From Spirochaetota bacterium (GTDB taxonomy: Bacteria; Spirochaetota; Spirochaetia; SZUA-6), in the NCBI GenBank assembly GCA_013151965.1, contig JAADHF010000116.1:502-50802 (forward strand): a DNA stretch of 50,301 nt, written 5' to 3'. This document shows positions 7,015-15,777 of the stretch, piece by piece; the first letter of the stretch is position 1, and each line of letters begins with the position of its first letter. The notes beneath the pieces are model-generated. The model was given only the letters and a program-made list of their open reading frames with translations. It ran no database searches and had not been told where the DNA came from. A program made the translations under genes and the position numbers.

Positions 7015-8868
7015 ATGGCGTTAAATATATCTAAAAAGATACTTAAAATCGACCTTACCGCAAAAAGAATACAGCGGGAAAGTATATCTCCTGATATATT
7101 CCGAAAATATTTAGGGGGAAAAGGACTTAACAGTTATCTTCTTCTTAAGCAGGTTACTGCGGGGATGTCTGTCTATGATCCCCGGGTTCCGCTTATTTTT
7201 TCTAATGGATTGCTTACAGGCAGTAGTGCTGTTTCTTCTTCCAGAATACATCTTAGTTCTCTTTCTCCTCTTACGGGTATCATAGGAAGTTCTAATGCCG
7301 GAGGTTATTTTGGTGCGGAATTAGCGCACTGCGGTTATCTGTCGATTTTTATCACAGGACAGGCTGAAAATCCTGTGTACATCTATATCCATGGTGAGGA
7401 TGTCCGAATTCTGGATGCCGGGTTCTTATGGGGTCTGGGCACACATGAAACCGAAAGAAGATTAAAAGAGGAGTTAGAGGAAGATAAATTCAGTACGGCA
7501 GTTATAGGACCGGCCGGGGAACACAGGGTTGCCTTTGCGTCGGTTATATTTCCTCCCCATGATGCAGCGGGCAGAACAGGACTCGGGGCTGTAATGGGCG
7601 CAAAAAATTTAAAGGCAATTGCGGTAAAATCAAAAGACAGGTACATAGACCGGTGTTCCGCAGAGACCAAAACCGCTGTTCAGGGTCATATTAAAGAGAT
7701 GAGGAAATCCTCTCAATTTACCGAATATTCCAACTGGGGCGATTCGACTTCGGTAAGGTGGATTAATGAACTTGGTGCGGGTTCTGTGCGCAATTTTAAT
7801 GCAGTAACCTTTGAACATGTCGATACCGCCGACGGGATGTATTTGAAAGATTTAACAACAAAACGTAAAAGTTGTTTTAATTGCCCGGTTCATTGCAGAG
7901 CAGAGCTTACAATCAACAGAGGGCGCCATAGCGGATTTACCGGCCAGCGCCCCGATTTTGAGCCGATGATGTCGCTGGGTCCGAGAATTGGGAATGAAAA
8001 CGCTCTGGAGACGGTATATCTGCATACCCTGTGTAATATGTGGGGAGTTGATGCAATCGAAGCAGGAAGTTGTATAGGCTTTGCAATTGAATTGTATAAG
8101 CGGGGTTTACTTACAAAAAAAGAAACAGCGGGGAAAGATCTCGAATGGGGTAATACCGGTACAGCGGAGGCCGTTCTTAAACAGATTGTTTACCGGGATA
8201 CCTGGCTGGGAGATATACTTGCACGCGGGGTTAAAGAAGCATCGCACTTAATAAAAAAAGGCGCTGAAAAATATGCATACCATGTTAAGGGACTTTCCAT
8301 AACGGCAATGGATCCGCGGGGTTTTAAAGCCACTGCATTGGGTTATGCGGTAGGAAGCAGGGGAGCCGATTTTACCAATGTGTATGCACGGCTGGAGTTT
8401 GATATAACCCCTGATCATGCAGAGAAGATATTCGGTACTAAAAAGGCTGCAGACCGCCTTTCTGAAGAAGGAAAACCTTTAATGGTAAAAAAAAGCATCA
8501 TTGCCGCCACACTCCTTGATGCACTCGGCCTCTGTAAAATATCATATCTTACCATTCTCAATGACTTCGAGCTTTCAACTATGACAGAATTAGTACGGAT
8601 AATACTCGACCGGGATGTTACGGCAGAGGAATTATCACTGTGCGGAGAAAGGATTGTTACTGCCGAACGCCTCTTTAATATCCGAAGGGGAATGCATTAT
8701 ATCGATGATATGCTGCCGGAAAAGTTTACCGGAGAAGCAGTTAAAGACGGGCCATGTAAAGGTTCAAAGGTAAATCTTGTACAAATGCTCAAAGAATACT
8801 ACGCACTTATGGGATGGGATGACCGCGGAGTGCCGAAAAATGAGAAACTCAAAGAACTGGAATTATAG
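7015..8868 (+). CDS. tungsten-dependent aldehyde:ferredoxin oxidoreductase (AOR 1)
   Basis: 617 aa from the ATG at 7015. An in-frame TTG at 6985 would add ten residues unlike the family N-terminus, so I prefer the ATG. Domain order is N-terminal tungstopterin-binding barrel (KILKIDL...KYLGGKGLNSYLL, SSRIHLSSLSPLTG), then the Fe-S and pterin domains. The [4Fe-4S] ligands are Cys287, Cys290, Cys294 (CFNCPVHC) and Cys507 (LGLCKIS). The pterin motif DPRG is at 433-436. It oxidises an aldehyde to an acid with ferredoxin in the cytoplasm. It follows the methyltransferase by 75 bp with no visible terminator, so co-transcription is likely. The four-cysteine protein on the other strand converges 4 bp away and may be an electron partner (inference). 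Confidence 0.93.
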   Translation: MALNISKKILKIDLTAKRIQRESISPDIFRKYLGGKGLNSYLLLKQVTAGMSVYDPRVPLIFSNGLLTGSSAVSSSRIHLSSLSPLTGIIGSSNAGGYFGAELAHCGYLSIFITGQAENPVYIYIHGEDVRILDAGFLWGLGTHETERRLKEELEEDKFSTAVIGPAGEHRVAFASVIFPPHDAAGRTGLGAVMGAKNLKAIAVKSKDRYIDRCSAETKTAVQGHIKEMRKSSQFTEYSNWGDSTSVRWINELGAGSVRNFNAVTFEHVDTADGMYLKDLTTKRKSCFNCPVHCRAELTINRGRHSGFTGQRPDFEPMMSLGPRIGNENALETVYLHTLCNMWGVDAIEAGSCIGFAIELYKRGLLTKKETAGKDLEWGNTGTAEAVLKQIVYRDTWLGDILARGVKEASHLIKKGAEKYAYHVKGLSITAMDPRGFKATALGYAVGSRGADFTNVYARLEFDITPDHAEKIFGTKKAADRLSEEGKPLMVKKSIIAATLLDALGLCKISYLTILNDFELSTMTELVRIILDRDVTAEELSLCGERIVTAERLFNIRRGMHYIDDMLPEKFTGEAVKDGPCKGSKVNLVQMLKEYYALMGWDDRGVPKNEKLKELEL

Positions 8869-8872
8869 AGAT

Positions 8873-9895
8873 TTACAACAGCGGTATCATTGTAATTGAA
8901 TTAGTCTTACAATTATGAGCACAAACTCCGCATCCCCGGCATTTTTCCGGACTGAATATTATTTTTGCCGGATGTTCCGGGTGTTTTTTGTCTTTTTCGT
9001 TAACTGATACGGATAAGAACGCATTAAACTGGCATAGTTTTACACAGATGCCGCATCCGCTGCAGCGGGCAGAGTTATACACTGCCCTGAACCTGCTTTG
9101 CGGCCATATCCCTTTACTTTTAAGAATCTTAGAAGCCCGAAACGGGAAACAATCATCTATGCAGCAGTTACACAGGTTTTGCGGGCCTCTCTTTTTCCAG
9201 TTACCATTCAGCGTATGAATCAGGCCGTGCCTGTCCGCCTGCCCGATTACCTCTCTTGCTTCTTTCTTATCGATTCTTCTTCCCATGCCTCTATCCAGTA
9301 CAGCATGAGCGGATTCATTCATAAAAATGCATACCTCGGATGTCATTTTATTCTGACATGCCTGATTTATAGCCCTGCAATCACAGGGAAGAAGAGCTAT
9401 TTCTGCTGCGTCCTTTAGAATTTCATCGAGCTCGTCGAGCAGCACGATAATATCGTTACCCGGATCTTCCGCGGAAGCCTTTCCCTGTTTTATCGATTCC
9501 ACATTGGTTTGTTTGGCATCAACGTATTTATGAAAACTCCAGCCGCTTAATTTTCTACGGAATTCATTCGGAAGAGATGACCATTTATCGTTTTTAAAGG
9601 TTGCAAAGGTATCAAGACATGAATAAAAATCTGACGACAGGTAGGAAAAAGCGGAAATCCCGGTTTTTTCGAGAACTGAACGCCGGTACGACTGTTCCAG
9701 GTAATCTTTTGCTTCGCGCGGGCTGAGGTGCAAAACAGATCCGGCATCTTCCGGGGTAAAAGATTCCTGCTGAAAGTGTTCAATCAGAACAATCTCTTTT
9801 TTTTCAACAAAAATGTTAATATAAGGTCTTGCAAACTCCGGTACTGCAAAAATTTCCATAAAAGCAGTAATAAGCCCGTCCGTCAACTCCTGCAT
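8873..9895 (-). CDS. 4Fe-4S ferredoxin-type protein with winged-helix-like N-terminus
   Basis: 340 aa. Residues about 20-80 resemble a helix-turn-helix/winged-helix fold (FTPEDAGSVLHLSPREAKDYL). The middle is Cys-rich (CDCRAINQAC...C, then CNCCIDDC). The C-terminus has two [4Fe-4S] motifs, CSGCGICVKLC-x3 and CRGCGVCAHNC-x3, like a bacterial 2[4Fe-4S] ferredoxin. Proteins of this build are known near anaerobic oxidoreductases and methyltransferase systems, but their function is not settled. The gene converges on AOR 1 with 4 bp between stops and diverges from the ABC importer. No strong ribosome binding site is visible before the ATG at 9895. An electron-carrier or redox-sensing role is inference. 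Confidence 0.8.
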   Translation of the reverse strand: MQELTDGLITAFMEIFAVPEFARPYINIFVEKKEIVLIEHFQQESFTPEDAGSVLHLSPREAKDYLEQSYRRSVLEKTGISAFSYLSSDFYSCLDTFATFKNDKWSSLPNEFRRKLSGWSFHKYVDAKQTNVESIKQGKASAEDPGNDIIVLLDELDEILKDAAEIALLPCDCRAINQACQNKMTSEVCIFMNESAHAVLDRGMGRRIDKKEAREVIGQADRHGLIHTLNGNWKKRGPQNLCNCCIDDCFPFRASKILKSKGIWPQSRFRAVYNSARCSGCGICVKLCQFNAFLSVSVNEKDKKHPEHPAKIIFSPEKCRGCGVCAHNCKTNSITMIPLL

Positions 9896-9934
9896 ATTTT
9901 TTTTGGCTTTGTTATTTTTAAATGAATTACCCGT

Positions 9935-9962
9935 ATTATCAATATATATTAAAGTAATGCAA
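9935..9962 (-). promoter_or_regulatory. possible sigma-70 promoter of the ferredoxin-type gene
   Basis: On the minus strand TTGCAT (9962-9957), spacer 16, GATAAT (9940-9935). The -10 is good and the -35 matches only three of six bases. It is divergent from the ABC-importer promoter. Confidence 0.4.
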
Positions 9963-10010
9963 ACCGGCTAAAAAAGACAGGCTCTTCAATAATGATTACC
10001 GAATTATTGC

Positions 10011-10038
10011 TTGACAAGGAAATCGGCGTATGTAAATA
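10011..10038 (+). promoter_or_regulatory. sigma-70 promoter of the ABC importer operon
   Basis: Perfect -35 TTGACA at 10011-10016, spacer 16, weak -10 TAAATA at 10033-10038. The operator-like palindrome directly follows and would cover the start of transcription. Confidence 0.55.
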
Positions 10039-10040
10039 TG

Positions 10041-10055
10041 AGGAATACGATTCCA
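10041..10055. promoter_or_regulatory. IclR-type operator palindrome (site 2)
   Basis: AGGAATACGATTCCA contains GGAAT-ACG-ATTCC, a perfect 5-3-5 inverted repeat sharing its arms with site 1. It sits at the predicted transcription start, where a bound repressor would block initiation. The IclR gene is the last gene of this operon, so the simplest reading is autoregulation plus control of the MttB-like gene. Confidence 0.6.
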
Positions 10056-10080
10056 TATAGTAAAATCAAGGAGGTAGAGT

Positions 10081-11658
10081 ATGAAACGATTTATGGTGGC
10101 TATACTGGCTGCAGCACTTTTTTTAAGTGTTCAATTTGTGTCGGCCGGAGGCACTAAAGAAAAGGCAAAGCCTGCGGGGACTAAAGCGGCTGCCCCGGTG
10201 AAAACAAAACGGGGAGGAGTAATTAAGGTCGGCATTCAGCCGGTCAGTAATCTTGACCCTCAGTTTGCTACAGCCATATCGGACATCATGGTGAGTCAGC
10301 AGCTGTACGACGGTCTCACCTTTATCGATGCGGATAATAAGCCTGCTCCTGATCTGGCGGTAAAGTGGAGCTCATCCGACGGAAAGGTATGGACTTTTAC
10401 CCTTCGCCCGAATCTGAAATTCAGTAATGGCGAGGACCTTACTGCGGAAGATGTTGTCTATACCTTTAACCGCATGAGGGATCCCAAAATAGGCGCTCCG
10501 ACGGTCAGCCTTTACAAGAATATCAGTGATATAAAGGCACTGGATGCAACCCATGTACAATTCATACTAAAAAATCCAAACCCGGAGTTTCCCAGTGATG
10601 CAGGGGATTATCATGCCGGAATTATTTCGAAGGATATTAAAAATCCCGCTAAAAAATGGATTTTCAGCGGAGCGTTTGTAATTGCTAAATATGTACCGGA
10701 GGACCGGATAATAATGAAACCGAATCCTTATTACTGGGCGAAAGGTGACGATAGTAAACCACTTCCCTATGTCGATGAGGTACAGTTCATCTTTTCACCC
10801 GGTCTGCAAGGCAAGATCGAAGCATTAAGAGGCGGGCAGCTGCAGTTTGTCGGCGGCTTAAATACCCAATTCGTTGATATGGTAAAAAAGGACCCGTCAC
10901 TTAATTTACTCACCAATGTATCCAATATGCATTGGGTACTGCACATGCGCGCCGATAAGGGACATATTGCGTCGGATAATAGAATTCGTGAAGCAATGAA
11001 GCTCGCCACAGATCATAATGCCATTATCCAGGCAGTGCGGCCCGGCCTGGCAGTACCGGGCAATGGGTTTACGCCTGTTGGTCCTGCCTATAAAGACTAC
11101 TATCTTGATAAGCCGCCGGTACCGGATCTAAAGAGAGCAAAACAGCTGCTGGCTGATGCCGGATACCCCAATGGTTTCAAGATTACTTTGTACGCACAAA
11201 ACGAGTCTGATGTGCCGAATATTGCTATAGTGTGGAAGGCACAAATGGCAAAAATAGGTATCAATGTCGGAATAAAGGTAATACCTTCCGATATATATTA
11301 CGGAGATGGTGATCAGAGCTGGCTTAAGAGTGATTTCGGCATTACCGACTGGGGTGCCCGTGCAACGCCGGTTACCTATTTTAAACTGGCATATATCAGT
11401 AGTGCCCCATGGAATGAAAGCCACTGGTCGGATCCGGAATTCGACGCTATTGTAAAAAAGATCGACAGCGAAATGGATAAGGCAAAGAGAATTATACTGT
11501 ATAAAAAGGCACAGGAAATTATGATTCAACGGGGAGCAATTATTGTACCGTACTTCGAAGAATCGACAGCAGGAATAAGTGCAAACCTTAAGGGAGTAGT
11601 ACTTCCTTCGGACTGGGCGCGTACACGCTTTTTAAGAGCGTATTTTACTAAAAAATAA
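10081..11658 (+). CDS. ABC importer solute-binding protein, family 5 (dipeptide/oligopeptide/nickel/opine class)
   Basis: 525 aa. Signal peptide of about 22 residues ending SAGGTKEKA, typical of spirochaetal binding proteins and without a lipobox Cys. The mature part is an SBP_bac_5 protein: GGVIKVGIQPVSNLDPQ, then WTFTLRPNLKFSNGEDLTAEDV, the class signature region. The family binds peptides but also opines, nickel and amino-acid derivatives, so the ligand is open. Start supported by AAGGAGG 8 bp before the ATG. It heads the transporter operon and is followed by a hairpin that may raise its expression over the membrane genes. Confidence 0.93.
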   Translation: MKRFMVAILAAALFLSVQFVSAGGTKEKAKPAGTKAAAPVKTKRGGVIKVGIQPVSNLDPQFATAISDIMVSQQLYDGLTFIDADNKPAPDLAVKWSSSDGKVWTFTLRPNLKFSNGEDLTAEDVVYTFNRMRDPKIGAPTVSLYKNISDIKALDATHVQFILKNPNPEFPSDAGDYHAGIISKDIKNPAKKWIFSGAFVIAKYVPEDRIIMKPNPYYWAKGDDSKPLPYVDEVQFIFSPGLQGKIEALRGGQLQFVGGLNTQFVDMVKKDPSLNLLTNVSNMHWVLHMRADKGHIASDNRIREAMKLATDHNAIIQAVRPGLAVPGNGFTPVGPAYKDYYLDKPPVPDLKRAKQLLADAGYPNGFKITLYAQNESDVPNIAIVWKAQMAKIGINVGIKVIPSDIYYGDGDQSWLKSDFGITDWGARATPVTYFKLAYISSAPWNESHWSDPEFDAIVKKIDSEMDKAKRIILYKKAQEIMIQRGAIIVPYFEESTAGISANLKGVVLPSDWARTRFLRAYFTKK

Positions 11659-11691
11659 ATTGCCCTGCCGGCAGCAGTGTAATAGTATTGT

Positions 11692-11744
11692 CAGTTTATG
11701 CCATGCCGTACGGGTATTTGTTCCCGGGCGGCATGGTAAAACTG
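11692..11744 (+). other. intercistronic hairpin after the binding-protein gene
   Basis: CCATGCCG (11701-11708) pairs with CGGCATGG (11729-11736), and flanking CAGTTTA/TAAAACTG extends the stem with one bulge. No T-run follows, so it is more likely an mRNA-stabilising or processing hairpin than a terminator. Such elements are usual after binding-protein genes that need more product than the permease. Confidence 0.55.
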
Positions 11745-11840
11745 TATATCATCTATGGAGTAAGTCAGCGAAGAAGTAACTTAAAAAATCAGAAAAGTTA
11801 TTTACTATAAGGAAAACTTCAGTGGAAAGGATTAACCTGT

Positions 11841-12743
11841 ATGAATGGTTCGTCTGATGAAAAGTCTGCAAATGAAGATATTCAGGTTCTGCAGGATCAG
11901 CCAAAAAAACTCACTATCTACTGGAAGCGTCTAAAACGACAGCCTTTTGCTGTCGGCGGAGGGATTATTTTTCTTTTCTTTCTGCTCATGGCAATAATAG
12001 GGCCGTTAATTGTGCCCTACAACTATCAGGCTCAGGATATCGCCAACCGGTTAAAGCCGCCTTCCCTTGCTCACTTCTACGGCACCGATCAATATGGACG
12101 TGATGTTTTCAGCCGTATTATAGTCGGCAGCAGGGGTATTTTCCTGCTTGGGGGAAGCGGTACACTGCTTGCAGTAATTATCGGTGCTACACTTGGATTG
12201 CTTTCCGGTTATTACGGAGGACTTTCCGATGAGGTCCTGATGCGTTTGTTCGATGTATTACTTTCTATTCCTCCGATTTTACTGGCCCTGGTACTTCTGG
12301 TCACAATCGGCCCCTCGAAACCCGGCCTTATTCTCGTAGTTGCTTTACTTTACCTTCCCATAGAAGCCAGGGTAATGCGCAGCATGGTTCTCAGCCTTAA
12401 AATGAAAGAATTTGTGGAAGCAGCTAAGATAAGGGGAGAAAAAAAGTTATATATATGGTTTCGGGAGATTTTACCGAATACCCTTGGATCCATGCTTGTC
12501 GAAGGATCTATGCGTTTTTCGTATGCGATCTTTCTTGTAGCTTCTCTGGGTTTCCTGGGACTCGGAGTACAGCCTCCTTCACCCGACTGGGGTTTGCAGA
12601 TCAATGAAGCCCGCGGATGGTTTTCTATTGCTCCGTGGCTGCTCATATTTCCGGCCGGTACAATCTCACTGCTTATCATAGCGGCAAACTTGATGACGGA
12701 CGGACTGCGGCATGTTTTTTATCCCATAGGAGGCGAGATTTAA
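11841..12743 (+). CDS. ABC importer permease, DppC/OppC type
   Basis: 300 aa. After a 30-residue cytoplasmic N-terminus, a first helix (residues 36-58) leads to the OppC_N motif region and FYGTDQYGRDVFSRIIVGSR, the usual DppC signature. Five further helices and the EAA cytoplasmic loop (EFVEAAKIRGEKKLYIWFREILPN) follow. It pairs with the permease at 14819-15763 to form the channel. Its stop is directly abutted by the TTG start of the ATPase gene. Confidence 0.93.
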   Translation: MNGSSDEKSANEDIQVLQDQPKKLTIYWKRLKRQPFAVGGGIIFLFFLLMAIIGPLIVPYNYQAQDIANRLKPPSLAHFYGTDQYGRDVFSRIIVGSRGIFLLGGSGTLLAVIIGATLGLLSGYYGGLSDEVLMRLFDVLLSIPPILLALVLLVTIGPSKPGLILVVALLYLPIEARVMRSMVLSLKMKEFVEAAKIRGEKKLYIWFREILPNTLGSMLVEGSMRFSYAIFLVASLGFLGLGVQPPSPDWGLQINEARGWFSIAPWLLIFPAGTISLLIIAANLMTDGLRHVFYPIGGEI

Positions 12744-14804
12744 TTGGTTAAAAAAGGTTCCGTACCGGTATTGGAAGTAGAAAAATTAACTGTTTCTTAT
12801 GAAACCGAACGCGGTGTATACCAGGCTGTACGGGATATTTCTTTTTCTGTTAAATCCCATGAGAGTTTCGGACTTGTCGGAGAATCAGGTTCGGGCAAGT
12901 CCACTGTGGCGTTGGCTATTGTTCGATATCTCGCCTCGAACGGAAAGGTTACCGGCGGAAATGTTCGATTCCATGGTACCGATGTGTATTCTCTTCCGAT
13001 AAGCAAGCTGCGTTCCTTCTGGGGGTCGAAAATCGGCATGGTTTACCAAAATCCCCAGGCTGCTCTGAATCCTACGATTACAATCGGCAAACAATTGGCC
13101 GAGATGGGGAAAACTCATCTTGGTATGTCCGACAGAGAGGCAAGGCAGAAGGCCTGCGAAATACTCGAAATGGTTGCAATGCCGGATCCCGAATCGGTTA
13201 TCGACCGTTATCCTTATCAACTTTCCGGGGGTATGCTTCAGCGCTGTGTTATTGCCATGGCTCTTATAACCAAACCTGAACTTCTTATTATGGATGAGCC
13301 GACAACAGGGCTGGATGTTACTACCCAGGCGGTAATACTTGACCTTATCGCCGATCTTCAGAAGAAGTTTGATTCGGCGATACTTTACATAACCCATAAT
13401 CTTGCTGTGGTTGCAAATATATGTGACCGCATCGGTGTAATGTACGCGGGTAATCTTATGGAACAGGGTACGACACAACAGGTTGTTGCCGGTTCTAAAC
13501 ATCCCTATACCTTTAAACTTCTCGAATGCGTCCCCCGGTTCGAACATGGGAGAAAAAAGCAGCTCCTCTCGGTAATCCCCGGTTCCATACCACGATTGGA
13601 TGAAATTCCCCGCGGCTGTGTATTTGCACCGAGGTGCATCCTTGCCGAAAGAACCTGCAGTATAGAACGGCCTCCTTTAATTGAGATCGGGCAGAATCAT
13701 TATACCTCCTGCAGGCTATGGAAAAGGGTTCATGAATTAAAGGCCGTAAAACCGGAAGCAATTGCAGACAGGGCATTAGAAGATATTCCGTTTCTTAAAG
13801 TAACAGGAGTTAAAAAGTACTACCCTGCCAGGGTTAAAGGGGAAGGAATCTTTGGTAAAAGAAAAAGGAAATATATTAAATCGGTTGACGGGGTAACTCT
13901 ATGGGTAAATAAGGGGCGTACACTCGGCATTGTAGGAGAAAGCGGAAGCGGGAAAACCACACTGGCACGGGTTATCAGCGGACTTGCCGGTGCGACCTCA
14001 GGAGATATAGAACTCGATGGTGAAAAACTCGGAAAAACCATTCCGGAACGGAAACAGACGCAGCTTCGAAAAATTCAAATGGTTTTTCAGAATCCGGAAA
14101 CATCGCTTAATCCCTATCACACTATTGCTGAAACAGTCGGCCGTCCGATTACGTTGATGGGAAAATCAAATAAAAGAGAAATTCGGGATCGTGTAATCAG
14201 TCTTCTGAATGCAGTAAAGTTGTCATCCCATTATTACAGCAGGCTGCCCGGTGAACTCAGCGGAGGGGAAAAACAGAGAGTTGCTATTGCACGGGCATTT
14301 GCATCGGTTCCGGGGCTTATTATTCTCGATGAACCGCTCTCGTCGCTTGATGTGTCTGTTCAGGGTTCTTTACTTAATCTTTTAATCGAACTGCAGTTAC
14401 AGAGTGCAACATCATATATCTTTATTTCCCATGACCTTGCAGTGGTCCAGCATATCTCGGATTGGGTAGTTGTAATGTATTTGGGCCACATCGTTGAGTG
14501 GGGTGATGCTGTAAAAGTATTAAAACCGCCTTTCCATCCGTATACTGAAGCACTTCTTTCGGCCATACCTGTAATTGACAGTAAAGGAGTACGGACGCGT
14601 ATTCGTCTGGAGGGATCGGTGCCCAGCGCATTGGATATTCCGTCCGGGTGCCGCTTTAATACGCGGTGTCCGAGAAAACCGGGCGAAATTTGCAGGGTTG
14701 AAGAACCTCCATGGCAGGAAGGTAAAGATGACCATTGGATTCGCTGTCATATCCCGATGGATAAACTGGATAAACTTCAACAACCGGCAATGGATAAAAC
14801 ATAA
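12744..14804 (+). CDS. fused double ABC ATPase (DppD-DppF fusion)
   Basis: 686 aa with two complete nucleotide-binding domains. Domain 1 has GESGSGKST, LSGGMLQRC and LLIMDEPTTGLDV. Domain 2 has GESGSGKTT, LSGGEKQRVAIARA and LIILDEPLSSLDV. Each ends with the Cys-bearing oligopeptide-ABC C-terminal motif (GCVFAPRC..C..C and GCRFNTRC..C..C). Both pairs of catalytic motifs look intact, so both sites should hydrolyse ATP. The start is TTG right after the permease stop, with AGGAGGC upstream at the right distance. Separate DppD and DppF are the usual arrangement; the fusion is real, since no stop or frameshift separates the halves. Confidence 0.95.
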   Translation: MVKKGSVPVLEVEKLTVSYETERGVYQAVRDISFSVKSHESFGLVGESGSGKSTVALAIVRYLASNGKVTGGNVRFHGTDVYSLPISKLRSFWGSKIGMVYQNPQAALNPTITIGKQLAEMGKTHLGMSDREARQKACEILEMVAMPDPESVIDRYPYQLSGGMLQRCVIAMALITKPELLIMDEPTTGLDVTTQAVILDLIADLQKKFDSAILYITHNLAVVANICDRIGVMYAGNLMEQGTTQQVVAGSKHPYTFKLLECVPRFEHGRKKQLLSVIPGSIPRLDEIPRGCVFAPRCILAERTCSIERPPLIEIGQNHYTSCRLWKRVHELKAVKPEAIADRALEDIPFLKVTGVKKYYPARVKGEGIFGKRKRKYIKSVDGVTLWVNKGRTLGIVGESGSGKTTLARVISGLAGATSGDIELDGEKLGKTIPERKQTQLRKIQMVFQNPETSLNPYHTIAETVGRPITLMGKSNKREIRDRVISLLNAVKLSSHYYSRLPGELSGGEKQRVAIARAFASVPGLIILDEPLSSLDVSVQGSLLNLLIELQLQSATSYIFISHDLAVVQHISDWVVVMYLGHIVEWGDAVKVLKPPFHPYTEALLSAIPVIDSKGVRTRIRLEGSVPSALDIPSGCRFNTRCPRKPGEICRVEEPPWQEGKDDHWIRCHIPMDKLDKLQQPAMDKT

Positions 14805-14818
14805 TGAGGGAAGGTTAG

Positions 14819-15763
14819 ATGCTTCGTTTTACCTTAAGAAGACTGGGATTTGTACTGCTTACTTTTCTAATTGCCTCACTTTTGATTTTTTCACTTACAG
14901 AGATATTACCGGGTGATGTTGCCACAATGGTTCTGGGCCGATTTGCCGCTCCGAGTGCTCTTCAAAATCTGCGGGCCAAATTGGGGCTCGACCGGCCGGT
15001 ATATATTCAGTATATAAGCTGGCTCTCCAACTTTGTAATCGGCAAATGGGGAGTTTCTATCAGCACTAATGCAGATGTACTCGGATTGGTAATGCACCGG
15101 TTACGAAACTCAGGTATGCTGGCACTGGTAGGATGTTTAATTTATATCCCCCCTGGAATATTTCTTGGAATCGTTGCTGCATTTCGCAGGAATAAATGGC
15201 TGGACCAGATTATTTCGATGACATCTCTTGCATTTATCGGTCTTCCCGAGTTTGTAACAGGAGTAATACTTATTGCAATTTTTGCTATTAAGCTTCGTAT
15301 CTTTCCTGCAAGTTCGGCGATAGATCCGGGTGCGTCTTTTATTAAGATACTGCCCCAGCTGATACTTCCGGGCATCACTATTGCATTGACTAATCTCGCA
15401 TATGTAATACGGATGACGAGATCGAGTACTGTCGAAGTACTGCAGACAGAGTATGTACGGTCTGCTTACCTTAAAGGGTTAAGGCCCGGGTATGTATTAC
15501 GAAAACATGTTCTAAAGAATGCCCTGCTTCCCACAGTAACTATAATTGCCATTAGTATTGCCTATCTTATCGGCGGTTTAATTATAACCGAATCACTTTT
15601 CAGTTACCCGGGAGTCGGCAGGCTGCTTCTCTTTGCAATAAGCCACAGGGATCTTCCTCTGATTCAGGCGACTTCAATGCTGATTGTATTAATATTCAGT
15701 GTCTCAAACTTTTTCGCTGATATTATATATGCATATCTCGATCCCCGTATCCGGTACAAATAG
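14819..15763 (+). CDS. ABC importer permease, DppB/OppB type
   Basis: 314 aa, six predicted helices starting at residues 9-30. The DppB signature is seen in TEILPGDVATMVLGR, LGLDRPVYIQYISWL and the EAA loop (VLQTEYVRSAYLKGLRPGYVLRKHVLKNALLPTVT). It lies after the ATPases instead of before DppC, an unusual gene order (binding protein, C, fused D-F, B). AGGG lies 7 bp before the ATG. The IclR gene starts 14 bp downstream, so both are in one transcript. Confidence 0.93.
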   Translation: MLRFTLRRLGFVLLTFLIASLLIFSLTEILPGDVATMVLGRFAAPSALQNLRAKLGLDRPVYIQYISWLSNFVIGKWGVSISTNADVLGLVMHRLRNSGMLALVGCLIYIPPGIFLGIVAAFRRNKWLDQIISMTSLAFIGLPEFVTGVILIAIFAIKLRIFPASSAIDPGASFIKILPQLILPGITIALTNLAYVIRMTRSSTVEVLQTEYVRSAYLKGLRPGYVLRKHVLKNALLPTVTIIAISIAYLIGGLIITESLFSYPGVGRLLLFAISHRDLPLIQATSMLIVLIFSVSNFFADIIYAYLDPRIRYK

Positions 15764-15777
15764 GGTGTATGGATTAA

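Noticed and set aside
9550-9580. GGAATTCATTC as a fourth IclR-type site
   Set aside because: The spacing is two, not three, and it lies inside the coding region of the ferredoxin-type gene.
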